Shown here: piece after piece, positions 1 to 7,716 of the stretch
Layout of the letters: the number at the start of each line of letters is the position of its first letter
Numbering within the stretch: the stretch's first letter is position 1
DNA from: an uncultured Bacteroidales bacterium
GTDB taxonomy: Bacteria > Bacteroidota > Bacteroidia > Bacteroidales > Paludibacteraceae
Assembly (NCBI GenBank): GCA_902800525.1
Contig: CADCEV010000015.1
Span: forward strand, 1-39,832
Direction of reading: 5' to 3'
DNA length: 39,832 nt
The notes under the pieces: model-generated
What the model was told of the DNA's origin: nothing
What the model saw: the letters and a program-made list of their open reading frames with translations, nothing else
Databases searched by the model: none
Position numbers and translations under genes: made by a program

Positions 1-95
1 AATTAAAGCAAGCTTCAATCCCGCTGCCCCTCGACTTGCATGTGTTAGGCCTGTCGCTAGCGTTCATCCTGAGCCAGGATCAAACTCTTCGTTGT
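1..95 (-). rRNA. 16S ribosomal RNA, 5' end only (runs off the left edge)
   Basis: Read on the minus strand, the first 88 bases contain the universal 16S start (AGAGTTTGATCCTGGCTCAG, complement at 69-88), followed by the GATGAACGCTAGCGACAGG segment and the CATGCAAGTCGAGGGGCAGC segment of Bacteroidales 16S genes. The mature 5' end is placed near 95 by analogy with E. coli, where seven bases precede the AGAGTTTG motif. Only about the first 95 nt are in the window. Transcription runs leftward from the promoter at 381-412, leaving a leader of roughly 280 nt. Confidence 0.97.
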
Positions 96-174
96 AAAAA
101 GAAATTATAAGATAGCTCAGAATAATCGAATTTATCAAGTGTAGAATTTCTTCGGGAACCTTTTACAATTCACA

Positions 175-231
175 ATTTACAATTCACAATTCACAATGGA
201 ATTCACAATTCATAATTCTCAATTATTTCAG
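175..231. repeat. Heptanucleotide repeat inside the rRNA operon leader
   Basis: A run of 7-bp units of the form ACAATTC, ACAATTT and ACAATGG, followed by degenerate copies, lies between the rRNA promoter and the 16S 5' end. It should therefore be transcribed as part of the pre-rRNA leader. It belongs to the same family as the repeats at gene junctions and inside genes elsewhere in the window. Confidence 0.85.
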
Positions 232-380
232 TTCTTGTACTACACTAATTGTATCAATCTTTCAAAGAAGTTTTCTTTCGGTTTGGCGCAAAAAAATTAG
301 GTCCTCATTCGAGAATCTGAATTTTAATGTCCGGGCCTCCGGTAGAAAATCGAAACTCACTTGTTTCTCAAAAGCGAGTG

Positions 381-412
381 CAAAGGTACAACAAATTTTT
401 GAATTGACCAAA
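381..412 (-). promoter_or_regulatory. rRNA operon promoter (Bacteroidetes type)
   Basis: On the minus strand there is a TACCTTTG -7 box (complement of 381-388) and a TTTG -33 box (complement of 409-412) separated by 20 bp, which matches the Bacteroidetes TTTG / TAnnTTTG consensus. It points toward the 16S gene. An A/T-rich stretch, including runs of A, lies just upstream at 413-440 and could act as an UP-like element. Confidence 0.8.
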
Positions 413-650
413 TATTTCTGCAAAAAAAATGCAAAAAAAATGCACTTTTTTCATAATTCATTGATTTACAATTAATTAAAAATTGCATATATTTAGCCTT
501 TTTTCAATGTTCGTTTTGTCTAATATGTTGTATAACGGAACTTTTATATTTTTACGTCTCATATATAATATTAAATAAGGAACGGGTGTGCGCGCGCACG
601 TAAATAAGGGGTGAAAAAACACGAATTTGTTAAAATTTCGGCTAAAAAAC

Positions 651-681
651 TTGCATATGTGCGATTTTTGTTGTAACTTTG
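651..681 (+). promoter_or_regulatory. Promoter of the CNNM-smpB-gpmI operon
   Basis: TTGC at 651-654 and TAACTTTG at 674-681 are separated by 19 bp, matching the Bacteroidetes -33/-7 consensus. The start codon at 698 is only 16 nt beyond the box, so the leader is very short. The stretch 413-650 between this and the divergent rRNA promoter is A/T-rich and holds no gene. Its one feature is a 12-bp GC palindrome at 588-599. Confidence 0.8.
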
Positions 682-697
682 CACGAATTTTGAAGTT

Positions 698-1816
698 ATG
701 GAGATACTTTTAACATATTTATTGCTTGCGATGGGCGTGAGTTTTATATGCTCAATGCTTGAATCGGTCTTAATGACGACATCGCTCAGTTACATCAACT
801 TGCGTGTAGAAGAGGGTTACAAGCCCGCCAAGTTGATGCAAAAATTTAAAGAGAACACGGGTAAGCCGTTAGCTGCTATCTTATCGCTGAACACGATTGC
901 GAACACGATCGGTGCCGCGGGTGTAGGAGCACAAGCGGCACAATGGGGAGGCAAATGGGTTGGAATAGTATCCGCTATCACCACCATTTTGATTCTTGTT
1001 TTCTCCGAGATCGTCCCGAAGATCATCGGTACGACCTATTGGCGTCAGTTAATGGGTCCCGCCGCCCGTATCATTCAGGCGATGATCTACGTGCTGTACC
1101 CGTTGGTATTGTTAGTAGAGTTGATCACACGTCTTTTCCCGGACAACGAAGCCTCGGTGAGCCGTGAAGAAGTGTTGGCAATGGTGAATGTAGGCGAAGA
1201 GGAAGGAGTGGTAGATGAAGACGAGAACAAGATCTTCAGCAACCTAATGCGTTTGGACACGATCCATGCGTACGATGTAATGACGCCCCGTTCGGTAGCG
1301 AAGATTGCGCCGGAGAACCTGACATTGAAGGAGTACTACGACAACGATGACTACGACCATTTCTCGCGTATCCTGCTTTTCAACCCGACCCAGCCGGAGT
1401 ATATAACCGGTTATGTGCTACGGAACGATGTGTTAGAGGACTTGGCGGAGGATCATTTCAAGAAACAAGTAGGCACAATCAAGCGTTCGCTGCCTGCGTT
1501 CGATCAGGATCTGACGCTGGGCACGATCTTCGATTCGATGCTCAAGCAGAAGAGCCAGATTGCACAGGTGATTGACGAGTACGGCTGTTTTGTAGGTATT
1601 ATCACGTTAGAGGACATCATCGAGACGATTTTCGGACTGGAGATCATCGACGAGAGCGATGCCGTGATTGATATGCAGCAGTACGCCCGCGAGCGCTGGG
1701 AAAAGAGACAAAAGAAATACAGAAGAGTAGAGAAGCCAGCCCCTACCCTCCCTGAAGGGAAGGAGACAGAAGATGAGGAAGACGAGCAACATACAGATAT
1801 TGAACAAAAAGGCTAA
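698..1816 (+). CDS. CNNM (DUF21) transmembrane protein with CBS pair
   Basis: The 372-residue protein begins with a DUF21/CNNM membrane domain (about residues 1-145, with hydrophobic segments near 3-25, 60-80, 85-105 and 120-145, and the conserved [17 protein letters not shown] and [10 protein letters not shown] motifs). A cytoplasmic CBS pair follows (about 190-330, ending [15 protein letters not shown]). The family includes CorC/YfjD-like and eukaryotic CNNM proteins linked to Mg2+/Co2+ efflux or homeostasis. There is no C-terminal CorC_HlyC domain, so it is shorter than many homologues. It resembles GldE-type proteins in part, but nothing here shows a gliding role. The charged C-terminal tail (about 345-372) is low in complexity, carries a palindromic repeat, and its last 44 nt overlap smpB. 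Transport function is inferred from the family. Confidence 0.88.
   Translation: MEILLTYLLLAMGVSFICSMLESVLMTTSLSYINLRVEEGYKPAKLMQKFKENTGKPLAAILSLNTIANTIGAAGVGAQAAQWGGKWVGIVSAITTILILVFSEIVPKIIGTTYWRQLMGPAARIIQAMIYVLYPLVLLVELITRLFPDNEASVSREEVLAMVNVGEEEGVVDEDENKIFSNLMRLDTIHAYDVMTPRSVAKIAPENLTLKEYYDNDDYDHFSRILLFNPTQPEYITGYVLRNDVLEDLAEDHFKKQVGTIKRSLPAFDQDLTLGTIFDSMLKQKSQIAQVIDEYGCFVGIITLEDIIETIFGLEIIDESDAVIDMQQYARERWEKRQKKYRRVEKPAPTLPEGKETEDEEDEQHTDIEQKG
1741..1763. repeat. REP-like palindrome within the CNNM gene tail
   Basis: An imperfect palindrome centred on TCCCTGAAGGGA lies in the coding sequence for the disordered tail, 10 nt before the smpB start. Its C-rich/G-rich arms are unlike the surrounding coding DNA, and it is read in frame as Pro-Thr-Leu-Pro-Glu-Gly-Lys. 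Only one copy is seen in the window, so calling it a dispersed repeat is inference. Confidence 0.45.
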
Positions 1817-2237
1817 GTTTGAATACATTATCTTAGACCGTTACACGGCGGGTATTCAGCTCTTCGGCACAGAGATCAAGTCCATCCGCGAGGGTAAAGC
1901 ATCGCTGGTGGACAGTTACTGCGCCGTGGAGCACGGGGAGATGTACGTCAAACAGATGCATATCGCCGAATACCGGTTCGGCAGTTACGCCAACCACGAG
2001 GCGAAGCGTGACCGTAAGTTGCTGCTCCAACGGCGCGAGATCCGTAAGTTAGAGAAAGCGACCAAAGATACCGGCAAGACGATTGTGCCGCTGTGCCTTT
2101 TTATCAACGAGAAGGGTTTGGCGAAGATGGAGATAGCGCTTTGTCAAGGCAAACACACGTACGACAAGCGTCAGAGTCTACGCGAGGCGGATGACAAACG
2201 CGAGATGGCACAAGTGCGCAAAATGGCGCATTTGTGA
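1773..2237 (+). CDS. smpB: SsrA-binding protein SmpB
   Basis: SmpB binds tmRNA and delivers it to stalled ribosomes for trans-translation. The 154-residue product has the family signatures in order: [13 protein letters not shown] near the N-terminus, [18 protein letters not shown] (about 32-49), the MHIAEY...[15 protein letters not shown] tmRNA-binding region (62-85), [19 protein letters not shown] (105-123) and the basic tail [22 protein letters not shown]. Length is typical. The chosen ATG lies inside the end of the preceding gene (44-nt overlap), and the N-terminus fits homologues, so translational coupling is likely. Its stop codon opens the heptanucleotide repeat leading to gpmI. Confidence 0.97.
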   Translation: MRKTSNIQILNKKAKFEYIILDRYTAGIQLFGTEIKSIREGKASLVDSYCAVEHGEMYVKQMHIAEYRFGSYANHEAKRDRKLLLQRREIRKLEKATKDTGKTIVPLCLFINEKGLAKMEIALCQGKHTYDKRQSLREADDKREMAQVRKMAHL

Positions 2238-2272
2238 TAATTGATAATTGACAATTGATAATTGATAATTAT
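2235..2272. repeat. Heptanucleotide repeat filling the smpB-gpmI junction
   Basis: Directly after the smpB stop codon (2235-2237) come exactly five 7-bp units (TAATTGA, TAATTGA, CAATTGA, TAATTGA, TAATTAT), and the gpmI ATG follows at once. The first 36 bases from the stop codon are identical to those at 5095-5130, at the PASTA-rluD junction. Confidence 0.95.
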
Positions 2273-3808
2273 ATGAGTAAAGCATTATTAATGATTTTAG
2301 ACGGCTGGGGTATCGGCAACAAGTCAAAAGCCGATGTGATCAGCGTGACGCCGACTCCGCATTGGGATGCGTTGTTGGCCAAATATCCTCACTCTCAGCT
2401 GCAAGCCAGCGGTGAGAACGTGGGTCTGCCGGACGGACAGATGGGTAACTCGGAAGTTGGACACCTCAATATCGGTGCCGGACGTGTTGTTTATCAGGAT
2501 TTAGTGAAGATTAATCGTTCTATCCGTGACAACTCGATCATGCAAAATCCCGAGATCATAGCCGCTTACAAAGCCGCACAAGAGGCAGGAAAGAAACTGC
2601 ATATCATGGGCTTGTGCTCGACAGGCGGTGTACACAGTTCGCTGGATCACCTGTTCAAATTAGTGGAGATTGCAAAGGAATACGGTGTGGCAGACAAGAC
2701 GTTTGTACACTGTTTCATGGACGGTCGTGACACCGACCCGCGTAGCGGCAAGGGCTTTGTGGCAGACCTGCAAAACGTGTGTGACGCTAACGGCGCGCAT
2801 ATCGCTTCCATTATCGGCCGTTTCTACGCGATGGACCGTGACAAACGCTGGGAGCGAATCAAAGTGGCATATGACCAGTTGGTGAACGGTGTGGGTCGTC
2901 AAGAGAGTGACATGGTAGCGGCTGTACAAGGATGCTACGACCGCCACACGGAGGAGCACAAAGACACCGATGAGTTCATGGAGCCGTTGGTAAACGCCAA
3001 CTGCGACGGTCGCATTGCGGAAGGCGATGTGGTTATTTTCTTCAACTACCGCAACGACCGCGCAAAGGAAATTACGATCGTGCTGACGCAACAAGACATG
3101 CCGGAACAAGGGATGAAGACCATTCCGAACCTGCACTACTGCTGCATGACGCCGTACGACAGTTCGTTTACGGGTCTGCACGTACTCTATCCGAAAGAGA
3201 ACGTAGAGAACACCTTAGGCGAAGTAGTGAGCCGTTTGGGAATGAAGCAGTTACGTATTGCGGAGACGGAGAAATTCGCGCACGTGACGTTCTTCTTCAA
3301 CGGAGGTCGCGAGGCTGAATATCCGGGTGAGGAGCGTATCTTGATCCCGAGTCCGAAAGTGCCGACTTACGATCTGAAGCCGGAGATGAGTGCACCGGAA
3401 GTGACGGAAGCACTGGTAGCGGCTATCAAGACACAGAAGTTCGATTATATCACGCTGAACTTCGCAAACGGCGACATGATCGGTCACACAGGTGTTTATC
3501 CCGCCATCGAGAAAGCGGTTAAGTGCATCGACGAGTGCTCGCACAAAGTGATTGAGACCGCATTGGAGAACGGCTATGAAGTGATCGTTATTGCTGATCA
3601 CGGTAACTGCGACAACGCCATCAATCCGGACGGAACGCCGAACACGGCACACTCGCTGAACCCTGTTCCGTTCGTTTATATCTCAAAGGATCACGTGAAC
3701 GCGCACGTAGAGGACGGAATCCTCGCGGACGTAGCTCCTTCGCTCTGCCATATTATGGGCATTGAGCAACCGAAGGAGATGACGGGTCGGAATTTAATTG
3801 TTGATTAA
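2273..3808 (+). CDS. gpmI: 2,3-bisphosphoglycerate-independent phosphoglycerate mutase
   Basis: The enzyme interconverts 3- and 2-phosphoglycerate in glycolysis using two metal ions and a phosphoserine intermediate. Landmarks are the first metal ligand in LMILDGWG (Asp10), the nucleophile in [17 protein letters not shown] (Ser60), [10 protein letters not shown] (about 150-160), [11 protein letters not shown] (about 257-267), [12 protein letters not shown] (about 396-407) and the C-terminal [12 protein letters not shown] with AHSLNPVPF. The 511-residue length is normal for the alkaline-phosphatase superfamily form. ATG 2273 is chosen because upstream in-frame codons fall inside the heptanucleotide repeat. 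It is the last gene of the operon and is followed by a terminator at 3860. Confidence 0.97.
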   Translation: MSKALLMILDGWGIGNKSKADVISVTPTPHWDALLAKYPHSQLQASGENVGLPDGQMGNSEVGHLNIGAGRVVYQDLVKINRSIRDNSIMQNPEIIAAYKAAQEAGKKLHIMGLCSTGGVHSSLDHLFKLVEIAKEYGVADKTFVHCFMDGRDTDPRSGKGFVADLQNVCDANGAHIASIIGRFYAMDRDKRWERIKVAYDQLVNGVGRQESDMVAAVQGCYDRHTEEHKDTDEFMEPLVNANCDGRIAEGDVVIFFNYRNDRAKEITIVLTQQDMPEQGMKTIPNLHYCCMTPYDSSFTGLHVLYPKENVENTLGEVVSRLGMKQLRIAETEKFAHVTFFFNGGREAEYPGEERILIPSPKVPTYDLKPEMSAPEVTEALVAAIKTQKFDYITLNFANGDMIGHTGVYPAIEKAVKCIDECSHKVIETALENGYEVIVIADHGNCDNAINPDGTPNTAHSLNPVPFVYISKDHVNAHVEDGILADVAPSLCHIMGIEQPKEMTGRNLIVD

Positions 3809-3859
3809 ATTTCGACATTTGAGATTTTAGATTTTAAATTTGAAAGAAAATGCAAAAAG

Positions 3860-3890
3860 AAAGCGACTTCGGAAAGAGGTCGCTTTTTTC
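3860..3890 (+). terminator. Rho-independent terminator after gpmI
   Basis: An AAGCGAC / GTCGCTT stem (3861-3867 with 3879-3885) is followed by a T run. It closes the CNNM-smpB-gpmI operon. The left flank carries several A, so it may also work weakly for the opposing gene that ends at 3944. Confidence 0.85.
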
Positions 3891-3943
3891 TGTCTGTACC
3901 TTAAATGGAGTAAATCAATACTCGAAAATACAGGAGTAATAAA

Positions 3944-4144
3944 TTACTCAGCTTGAGCAGGAGCAGCTACGGTGTCAGCACAGCAAGTTTTAGCGCTATC
4001 AGCGCAGCACTTGGTACTGTCAGCTTGGCAGCAAGCAGCTACAGAATCCTTGCAGCACTCGCTCTCGCAGCATTTTTTCTCGCTCTTGTTACAGCAGCTC
4101 ATTGCAGCAACGGCAACAACTGCGATCAGAAGCATTTTCTTCAT
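3944..4144 (-). CDS. Small Cys-Cys repeat lipoprotein
   Basis: I do not recognise a named family. Starting at the ATG at 4144 gives 66 residues: a short hydrophobic leader (MKKMLLIAVVAVAAMSC) with a lipobox-like end at Cys17, then a mature part with six adjacent Cys-Cys pairs at 17-18, 25-26, 30-31, 38-39, 46-47 and 54-55. The last four pairs are spaced by exactly eight residues, a CC-x6 octapeptide repeat with a recurring acidic/Ser pattern. The tail is Ala/Pro-rich. An upstream in-frame ATG would add 31 residues, but it lies across the promoter, so the later start is preferred. Metal binding or thiol chemistry in the envelope is an inference from cysteine density. It has its own promoter, interlocked with that of the PASTA gene. 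Confidence 0.7.
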   Translation of the reverse strand: MKKMLLIAVVAVAAMSCCNKSEKKCCESECCKDSVAACCQADSTKCCADSAKTCCADTVAAPAQAE

Positions 4145-4206
4145 GTCTAAAAAAATTTTAAGCTTAAAAATAATGTTAATTCTTCGCCTTTTTGCGAAAA
4201 ACGCTG

Positions 4207-4237
4207 CAAAATTACTGCTTTTTTTGGATATATGCAA
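4207..4237 (-). promoter_or_regulatory. Promoter of the Cys-Cys lipoprotein gene
   Basis: On the minus strand a TAATTTTG -7 box (complement of 4207-4214) and a TTGC -33 box (complement of 4234-4237) have a 19-bp spacer. The -33 box lies within the spacer of the divergent promoter 4224-4254. Confidence 0.7.
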
Positions 4238-4254
4238 AAAAAAGTGTAACTTTG
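4224..4254 (+). promoter_or_regulatory. Promoter of the PASTA-rluD-porX operon
   Basis: TTGG at 4224-4227 and TAACTTTG at 4247-4254 have a 19-bp spacer. The start codon of the PASTA gene is 21 nt downstream of the -7 box. It overlaps the divergent promoter at 4207-4237. Confidence 0.8.
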
Positions 4255-4275
4255 CACAATATTTTTTGATTTTTT

Positions 4276-5097
4276 ATGGAAAAGAAGGAGAAATTTAACA
4301 AAACAGACCTAAAATTCATCGGATGGAACATCGTTGCAGCCCTCATCGTGGTTGTATTGATCATCTTTGGGTTAGTTAAATGGCTACGCAGTTACACTCA
4401 ACACGGCGTGGAGGTGGAAGTGGCGGATGTGCGCGGTTTGGTAATGGCAGAAGCAGAGCCGCTGATTTCTGCGCAAGGGTTGCATATCGAGGTAATTGAT
4501 TCGACTTATTCGGACAAAGTACCGTTTGGCACGATTGTTGATCAGGATCCTAAGCCGGCAAGTCATGCCAAACACGGGCGTGCTGTGTATGTAATTGTGA
4601 ACGCAAGTACCAAGCGGCAAATCGTCATGCCGGACTTGCACGATATCAGTTACCGACAGGCAGAAACGACGCTGAAAGGTTTGGGATTGAAAGTAGATAG
4701 TGTGTATGAATATGAGCCTTCGACCTATCGGGACCTGGTATTGGACGTCAAGGCGAATGGTGAGAGCGTGAAGCCGGGGGATAAGATTGCAGTGGGCACG
4801 AAAGTGAAGTTAGTGGTCGGTTTCGGCAAAGGAACGGAAAAAGTGGAAGTGCCGAGTACAATCGGTCTGAGTTTGCAAGACGCACGAAGTCTGTTGCTCA
4901 GTCATCGGCTGACGATCGGTGTTGTTTATCGTGACGAGCCGGAGGAAGAAGGCGTACCGCAGTACATCTATCGTCAGAGCCCGAGCGTCGGACAAACTGT
5001 TTTGGAAGGCGAAACGGTAACGCTGTACTTGTCAAAAGACATTGAGAAAGCCGCTACCATTGACCACCAGGCGGAAGGCGAGGACAGTTGGTTTTGA
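4276..5097 (+). CDS. Membrane-anchored PASTA domain protein
   Basis: The 273-residue protein has a short cytoplasmic N-terminus, one membrane segment (about 15-37, WNIVAALIVVVLIIFGLVKWL) and an extracytoplasmic part made of three PASTA units (about 45-112, 116-184 and 188-258), each with a VP- or MP-type start and a closing GxxV hydrophobic strand. PASTA domains elsewhere occur on penicillin-binding proteins and Ser/Thr kinases and bind peptidoglycan or its precursors. Here there is no kinase or transpeptidase domain, so it is a stand-alone anchored PASTA protein. Its exact ligand is unknown. It leads the operon with rluD, whose start lies one heptanucleotide repeat array downstream. Confidence 0.9.
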   Translation: MEKKEKFNKTDLKFIGWNIVAALIVVVLIIFGLVKWLRSYTQHGVEVEVADVRGLVMAEAEPLISAQGLHIEVIDSTYSDKVPFGTIVDQDPKPASHAKHGRAVYVIVNASTKRQIVMPDLHDISYRQAETTLKGLGLKVDSVYEYEPSTYRDLVLDVKANGESVKPGDKIAVGTKVKLVVGFGKGTEKVEVPSTIGLSLQDARSLLLSHRLTIGVVYRDEPEEEGVPQYIYRQSPSVGQTVLEGETVTLYLSKDIEKAATIDHQAEGEDSWF

Positions 5098-5132
5098 TAA
5101 TTGATAATTGACAATTGATAATTGATAATTGA
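5095..5132. repeat. Heptanucleotide repeat filling the PASTA-rluD junction
   Basis: Five 7-bp units (TAATTGA type, third unit CAATTGA) begin right after the TGA stop codon at 5095-5097 and run up to three bases before the TTG that appears to start rluD at 5136. The first 36 bases equal those at 2235-2270. Confidence 0.95.
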
Positions 5133-5135
5133 AAA

Positions 5136-6191
5136 TTGGCTGAAGAACAAGACATAGAGCAAGAGGAGCTGTGGGAGAGATGGCGATGCGAAGTAGATAA
5201 AGGTCAGGGCAAAGAGCGCGTTGACAAATACTTAGCGGAGCACATGACGAACACGAGTCGTAACCGCATCCAGACCGCTGCGGACGCAGGGAATGTGTGG
5301 GTAAACGGTTCTCCCGTTGCCTCCAATTACCGCGTCAAACCGGGCGATGTGATCCAAGTGCTGTTAGATCATGAGCCGCACGATTTCACCATTACGCCGG
5401 AGAATATACCGCTGAATATCGTCTATGAGGACGAGGATCTGTTAGTGGTGAACAAGCCGGCAGGTTTGGTGGTTCATCCGGGGCACGGCAACTACGAGCA
5501 CACTTTGTTACATGCACTCGCATGGCACTTTGAAGAGGAATTAAAAATTAAAAATGAAAAATTAAAAATTGACATCAATGATCCGAGTATCGGTTTGGTA
5601 CACCGAATTGACAAGGATACCAGCGGTTTGCTGCTGATCGCCAAGACGCCGGAAGCAAAGACGCATTTAGCCAAACAGTTCTTCGACCACACGACGGAAA
5701 GGACGTATAACGCGCTTGTTTGGGGAACCTTCAAAGAGGACAGCGGCACGATAGAAGGTGCTTTAGCGCGTGACAACCGCGACCGGACGATTTACAAAGT
5801 GTGGGATTTGGAAGAGTGTCCGCAAGCGAAAGAGGCGATCACTCACTGGCGCGTTTTGGAGCGTTTTCCTTATGTAACGTTAGTGGAATGCCGTTTGGAG
5901 ACAGGCCGCACACATCAGATCCGCGTTCACATGAAACATATTGGTCATCCGCTCTTCAGCGACGAGAAATACGGAGGATGCGAGATCCTGAAAGGTCTGC
6001 GCACACAGAAATACCGGCAGTACATCGAGAACTGCTTTGCGCTTTGTCCGAGGCAAGTGTTACATGCCAAGACTTTGGGTTTCACACACCCGCGAACCGG
6101 CGAACGGATGTTCTTCGACAGCGAATGGCCGGAAGATTTTACGAACCTGATAAACAAATGGAGGAACTATGAGCCAAATACTTTGGGTTGA
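5136..6191 (+). CDS. rluD: RluD-family rRNA pseudouridine synthase
   Basis: The protein isomerises specific uridines, in E. coli RluD those of 23S rRNA helix 69. An S4 RNA-binding domain (about 24-80, SRNRIQTAADAGNVWVNG) precedes the synthase domain with VVNKPAGLVVHPGHG and the catalytic Asp159 in HRIDKDTSGLLLIAK, then GRTHQIRVHM near 260. The 351-residue length is typical. No ATG fits the conserved N-terminus, which already includes the ELWERWRCEVDKGQ segment, so TTG 5136 at the edge of the repeat is the best start. Residues 136-146 are encoded by a five-unit heptanucleotide repeat in a non-conserved loop before the catalytic motif. Its end overlaps porX by 23 nt. Confidence 0.93.
   Translation: MAEEQDIEQEELWERWRCEVDKGQGKERVDKYLAEHMTNTSRNRIQTAADAGNVWVNGSPVASNYRVKPGDVIQVLLDHEPHDFTITPENIPLNIVYEDEDLLVVNKPAGLVVHPGHGNYEHTLLHALAWHFEEELKIKNEKLKIDINDPSIGLVHRIDKDTSGLLLIAKTPEAKTHLAKQFFDHTTERTYNALVWGTFKEDSGTIEGALARDNRDRTIYKVWDLEECPQAKEAITHWRVLERFPYVTLVECRLETGRTHQIRVHMKHIGHPLFSDEKYGGCEILKGLRTQKYRQYIENCFALCPRQVLHAKTLGFTHPRTGERMFFDSEWPEDFTNLINKWRNYEPNTLG
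5540..5574. repeat. In-frame heptanucleotide repeat inside rluD
   Basis: Five 7-bp units read ATTAAAA, ATTAAAA, ATGAAAA, ATTAAAA, ATTGACA. They are translated as a Lys-rich insert. The third unit differs by one base (T to G at 5556), exactly where a perfect copy would create an in-frame TAA stop codon. Confidence 0.9.
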
Positions 6192-7716
6192 CGACGAGAT
6201 TGATCTGTTACAACCGTACTTGATTTATCTGAAAGAGAAGAATTACAACGTTTTAACTGCCACGAACGGGGATGATGCCTTGGATCTTATCAGCCATCAG
6301 TCGCCGGCGATTGACATTGTGTTTCTGGACGAGAACATGCCGGGCATGTCGGGTTTGGAGACGCTGCAGGAGATCAAGCGCATTCACCCGGAGATACCGG
6401 TTGTCATGATCACAAAGAGCGAGGAAGAGCATATCATGGAGCAAGCTATCGGCGAGAAAATCGCGGATTATCTGATCAAGCCCGTTAACCCGAGCCAGAT
6501 CTTACTGTGCCTCAAGAAACATATCCACCAGCAGGAGATCGTGACCGAGCAGGTGCAACAGAACTACCGCCAGGAATGGAGCGATATATCGTATATGATC
6601 GACACCGCAACGACGATGGAGGAATGGAAAGCGATCGAGCGTACGCTGAGCCGATGGGACATCGAGTTGGAGAATTCTCCAATGCGTTCCATGATCGATG
6701 ACCAGCGGACACAGGCAAACGCCGCCTTTGCCAAATGGGTTGCGAAGAACTACGTGGAGATGGTCGGAGAGCGCAAGAGCAAAGAGGATTGTATTTTCTC
6801 CCCGGACGTTATGAAACACGCCGTTTTCCCGTTGCTGGACAAAGGGGAAAAGGTATTGCTTTGCGTGATCGACAATTTCCGTTACGACCAGTGGAAGACC
6901 ATCCAGCCGCTCATCAGCGAGTTCTATACCGTACAAAAAGAGGAGCAGTACACCTCTATTCTTCCCACCGCTACGCAGTACGCCCGGAATGCCATTTTTT
7001 CGGGTTTGCTACCGCTGCAGATTCAGCAGATGTACCCGCAATATTGGGTAGAAGAAGGCGATGAGGACAGCAAGAACCAGTTCGAGAAAGAGTTGGTTCA
7101 GACCCTTCTGGACCGCTACCGGCGGAAAGACAGTTTCAGTTATTGGAAGGTGAACGAGAGCGATTTCTGCGAGCGCGTGATCCATCAACTCAAAGGCGCA
7201 CGCACGGATCTGAATATTGTGGTATTCAATTTCATAGACATGTTATCTCACTCCCGTACAGAGAGCAAAATGATGCGAGAGTTAGCGAATGACGAGGCGG
7301 CTTATCGGAGTCTGACGCTCAGTTGGTTCCAACACTCACCCACATTAGCGTTGCTTCGCCGCGCGGCGGAGTTGGGTTTCACGTTAGTGCTCACCACCGA
7401 CCATGGTACGACGCGGGTCAAGAACGCCGTGCAGATCGTAGCGGACAAGAACACTAACACGAACATCCGTTACAAAGTGGGCAAAGCGCTGAATTGCAAC
7501 TCGAAGAACGTGTTTACCATCGAACAGCCCAAACAAGTGGGTCTGCCCTGCCCGAACGTGAGCAGCAGTTACGCATTCTGCACAGGAAGCGATTTCTTCG
7601 CCTATCCGAACCAGTTCAATTATTACGCTCAGTATTACCGCAACACCTTCCAACACGGCGGTATATCGCTGGAGGAAATGATCATCCCGTTAGTAACTCT
7701 CACACCCAAAAAGTGA
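6169..7716 (+). CDS. porX: PorX, response regulator with PglZ/alkaline-phosphatase-like output domain
   Basis: PorX is the response regulator of the PorXY system that controls type IX secretion in Bacteroidetes. Its output domain is a metal-dependent phosphodiesterase fold, reported to act on cyclic and linear oligonucleotides. The receiver domain (about 1-120) shows Asp8/Asp9, the phospho-acceptor Asp54 in FLDENMPGM and Lys83. The PglZ-like domain (about 200-515) shows VIDNFRYDQWK, VFNFIDMLSHSRTE and LTTDHGTTRVK, the expected metal-ligand regions. The 515-residue length is normal. A GGAGG Shine-Dalgarno lies four bases before the ATG, which is unusual in this window. It overlaps both neighbours. 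porY and secretion genes are not in view. Confidence 0.93.
   Translation: MSQILWVDDEIDLLQPYLIYLKEKNYNVLTATNGDDALDLISHQSPAIDIVFLDENMPGMSGLETLQEIKRIHPEIPVVMITKSEEEHIMEQAIGEKIADYLIKPVNPSQILLCLKKHIHQQEIVTEQVQQNYRQEWSDISYMIDTATTMEEWKAIERTLSRWDIELENSPMRSMIDDQRTQANAAFAKWVAKNYVEMVGERKSKEDCIFSPDVMKHAVFPLLDKGEKVLLCVIDNFRYDQWKTIQPLISEFYTVQKEEQYTSILPTATQYARNAIFSGLLPLQIQQMYPQYWVEEGDEDSKNQFEKELVQTLLDRYRRKDSFSYWKVNESDFCERVIHQLKGARTDLNIVVFNFIDMLSHSRTESKMMRELANDEAAYRSLTLSWFQHSPTLALLRRAAELGFTLVLTTDHGTTRVKNAVQIVADKNTNTNIRYKVGKALNCNSKNVFTIEQPKQVGLPCPNVSSSYAFCTGSDFFAYPNQFNYYAQYYRNTFQHGGISLEEMIIPLVTLTPKK

Noticed and set aside
2660-3181. Long reading frame on the minus strand inside gpmI
   Set aside because: It is antisense to a clear GpmI coding sequence and has no recognisable motif. 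The same applies to other long antisense frames within pckA, secDF, ClC and the C69 gene.
5540-5574. Sequencing or assembly artefact in rluD
   Set aside because: The array keeps the reading frame and includes a stop-avoiding base change, and the same family is found in several other places, so an error is less likely.
7494-7712. Longer version of the EEP-family protein starting inside porX
   Set aside because: The extra 73 residues are porX read in another frame. The GTG at 7713 is followed directly by a proper signal peptide.
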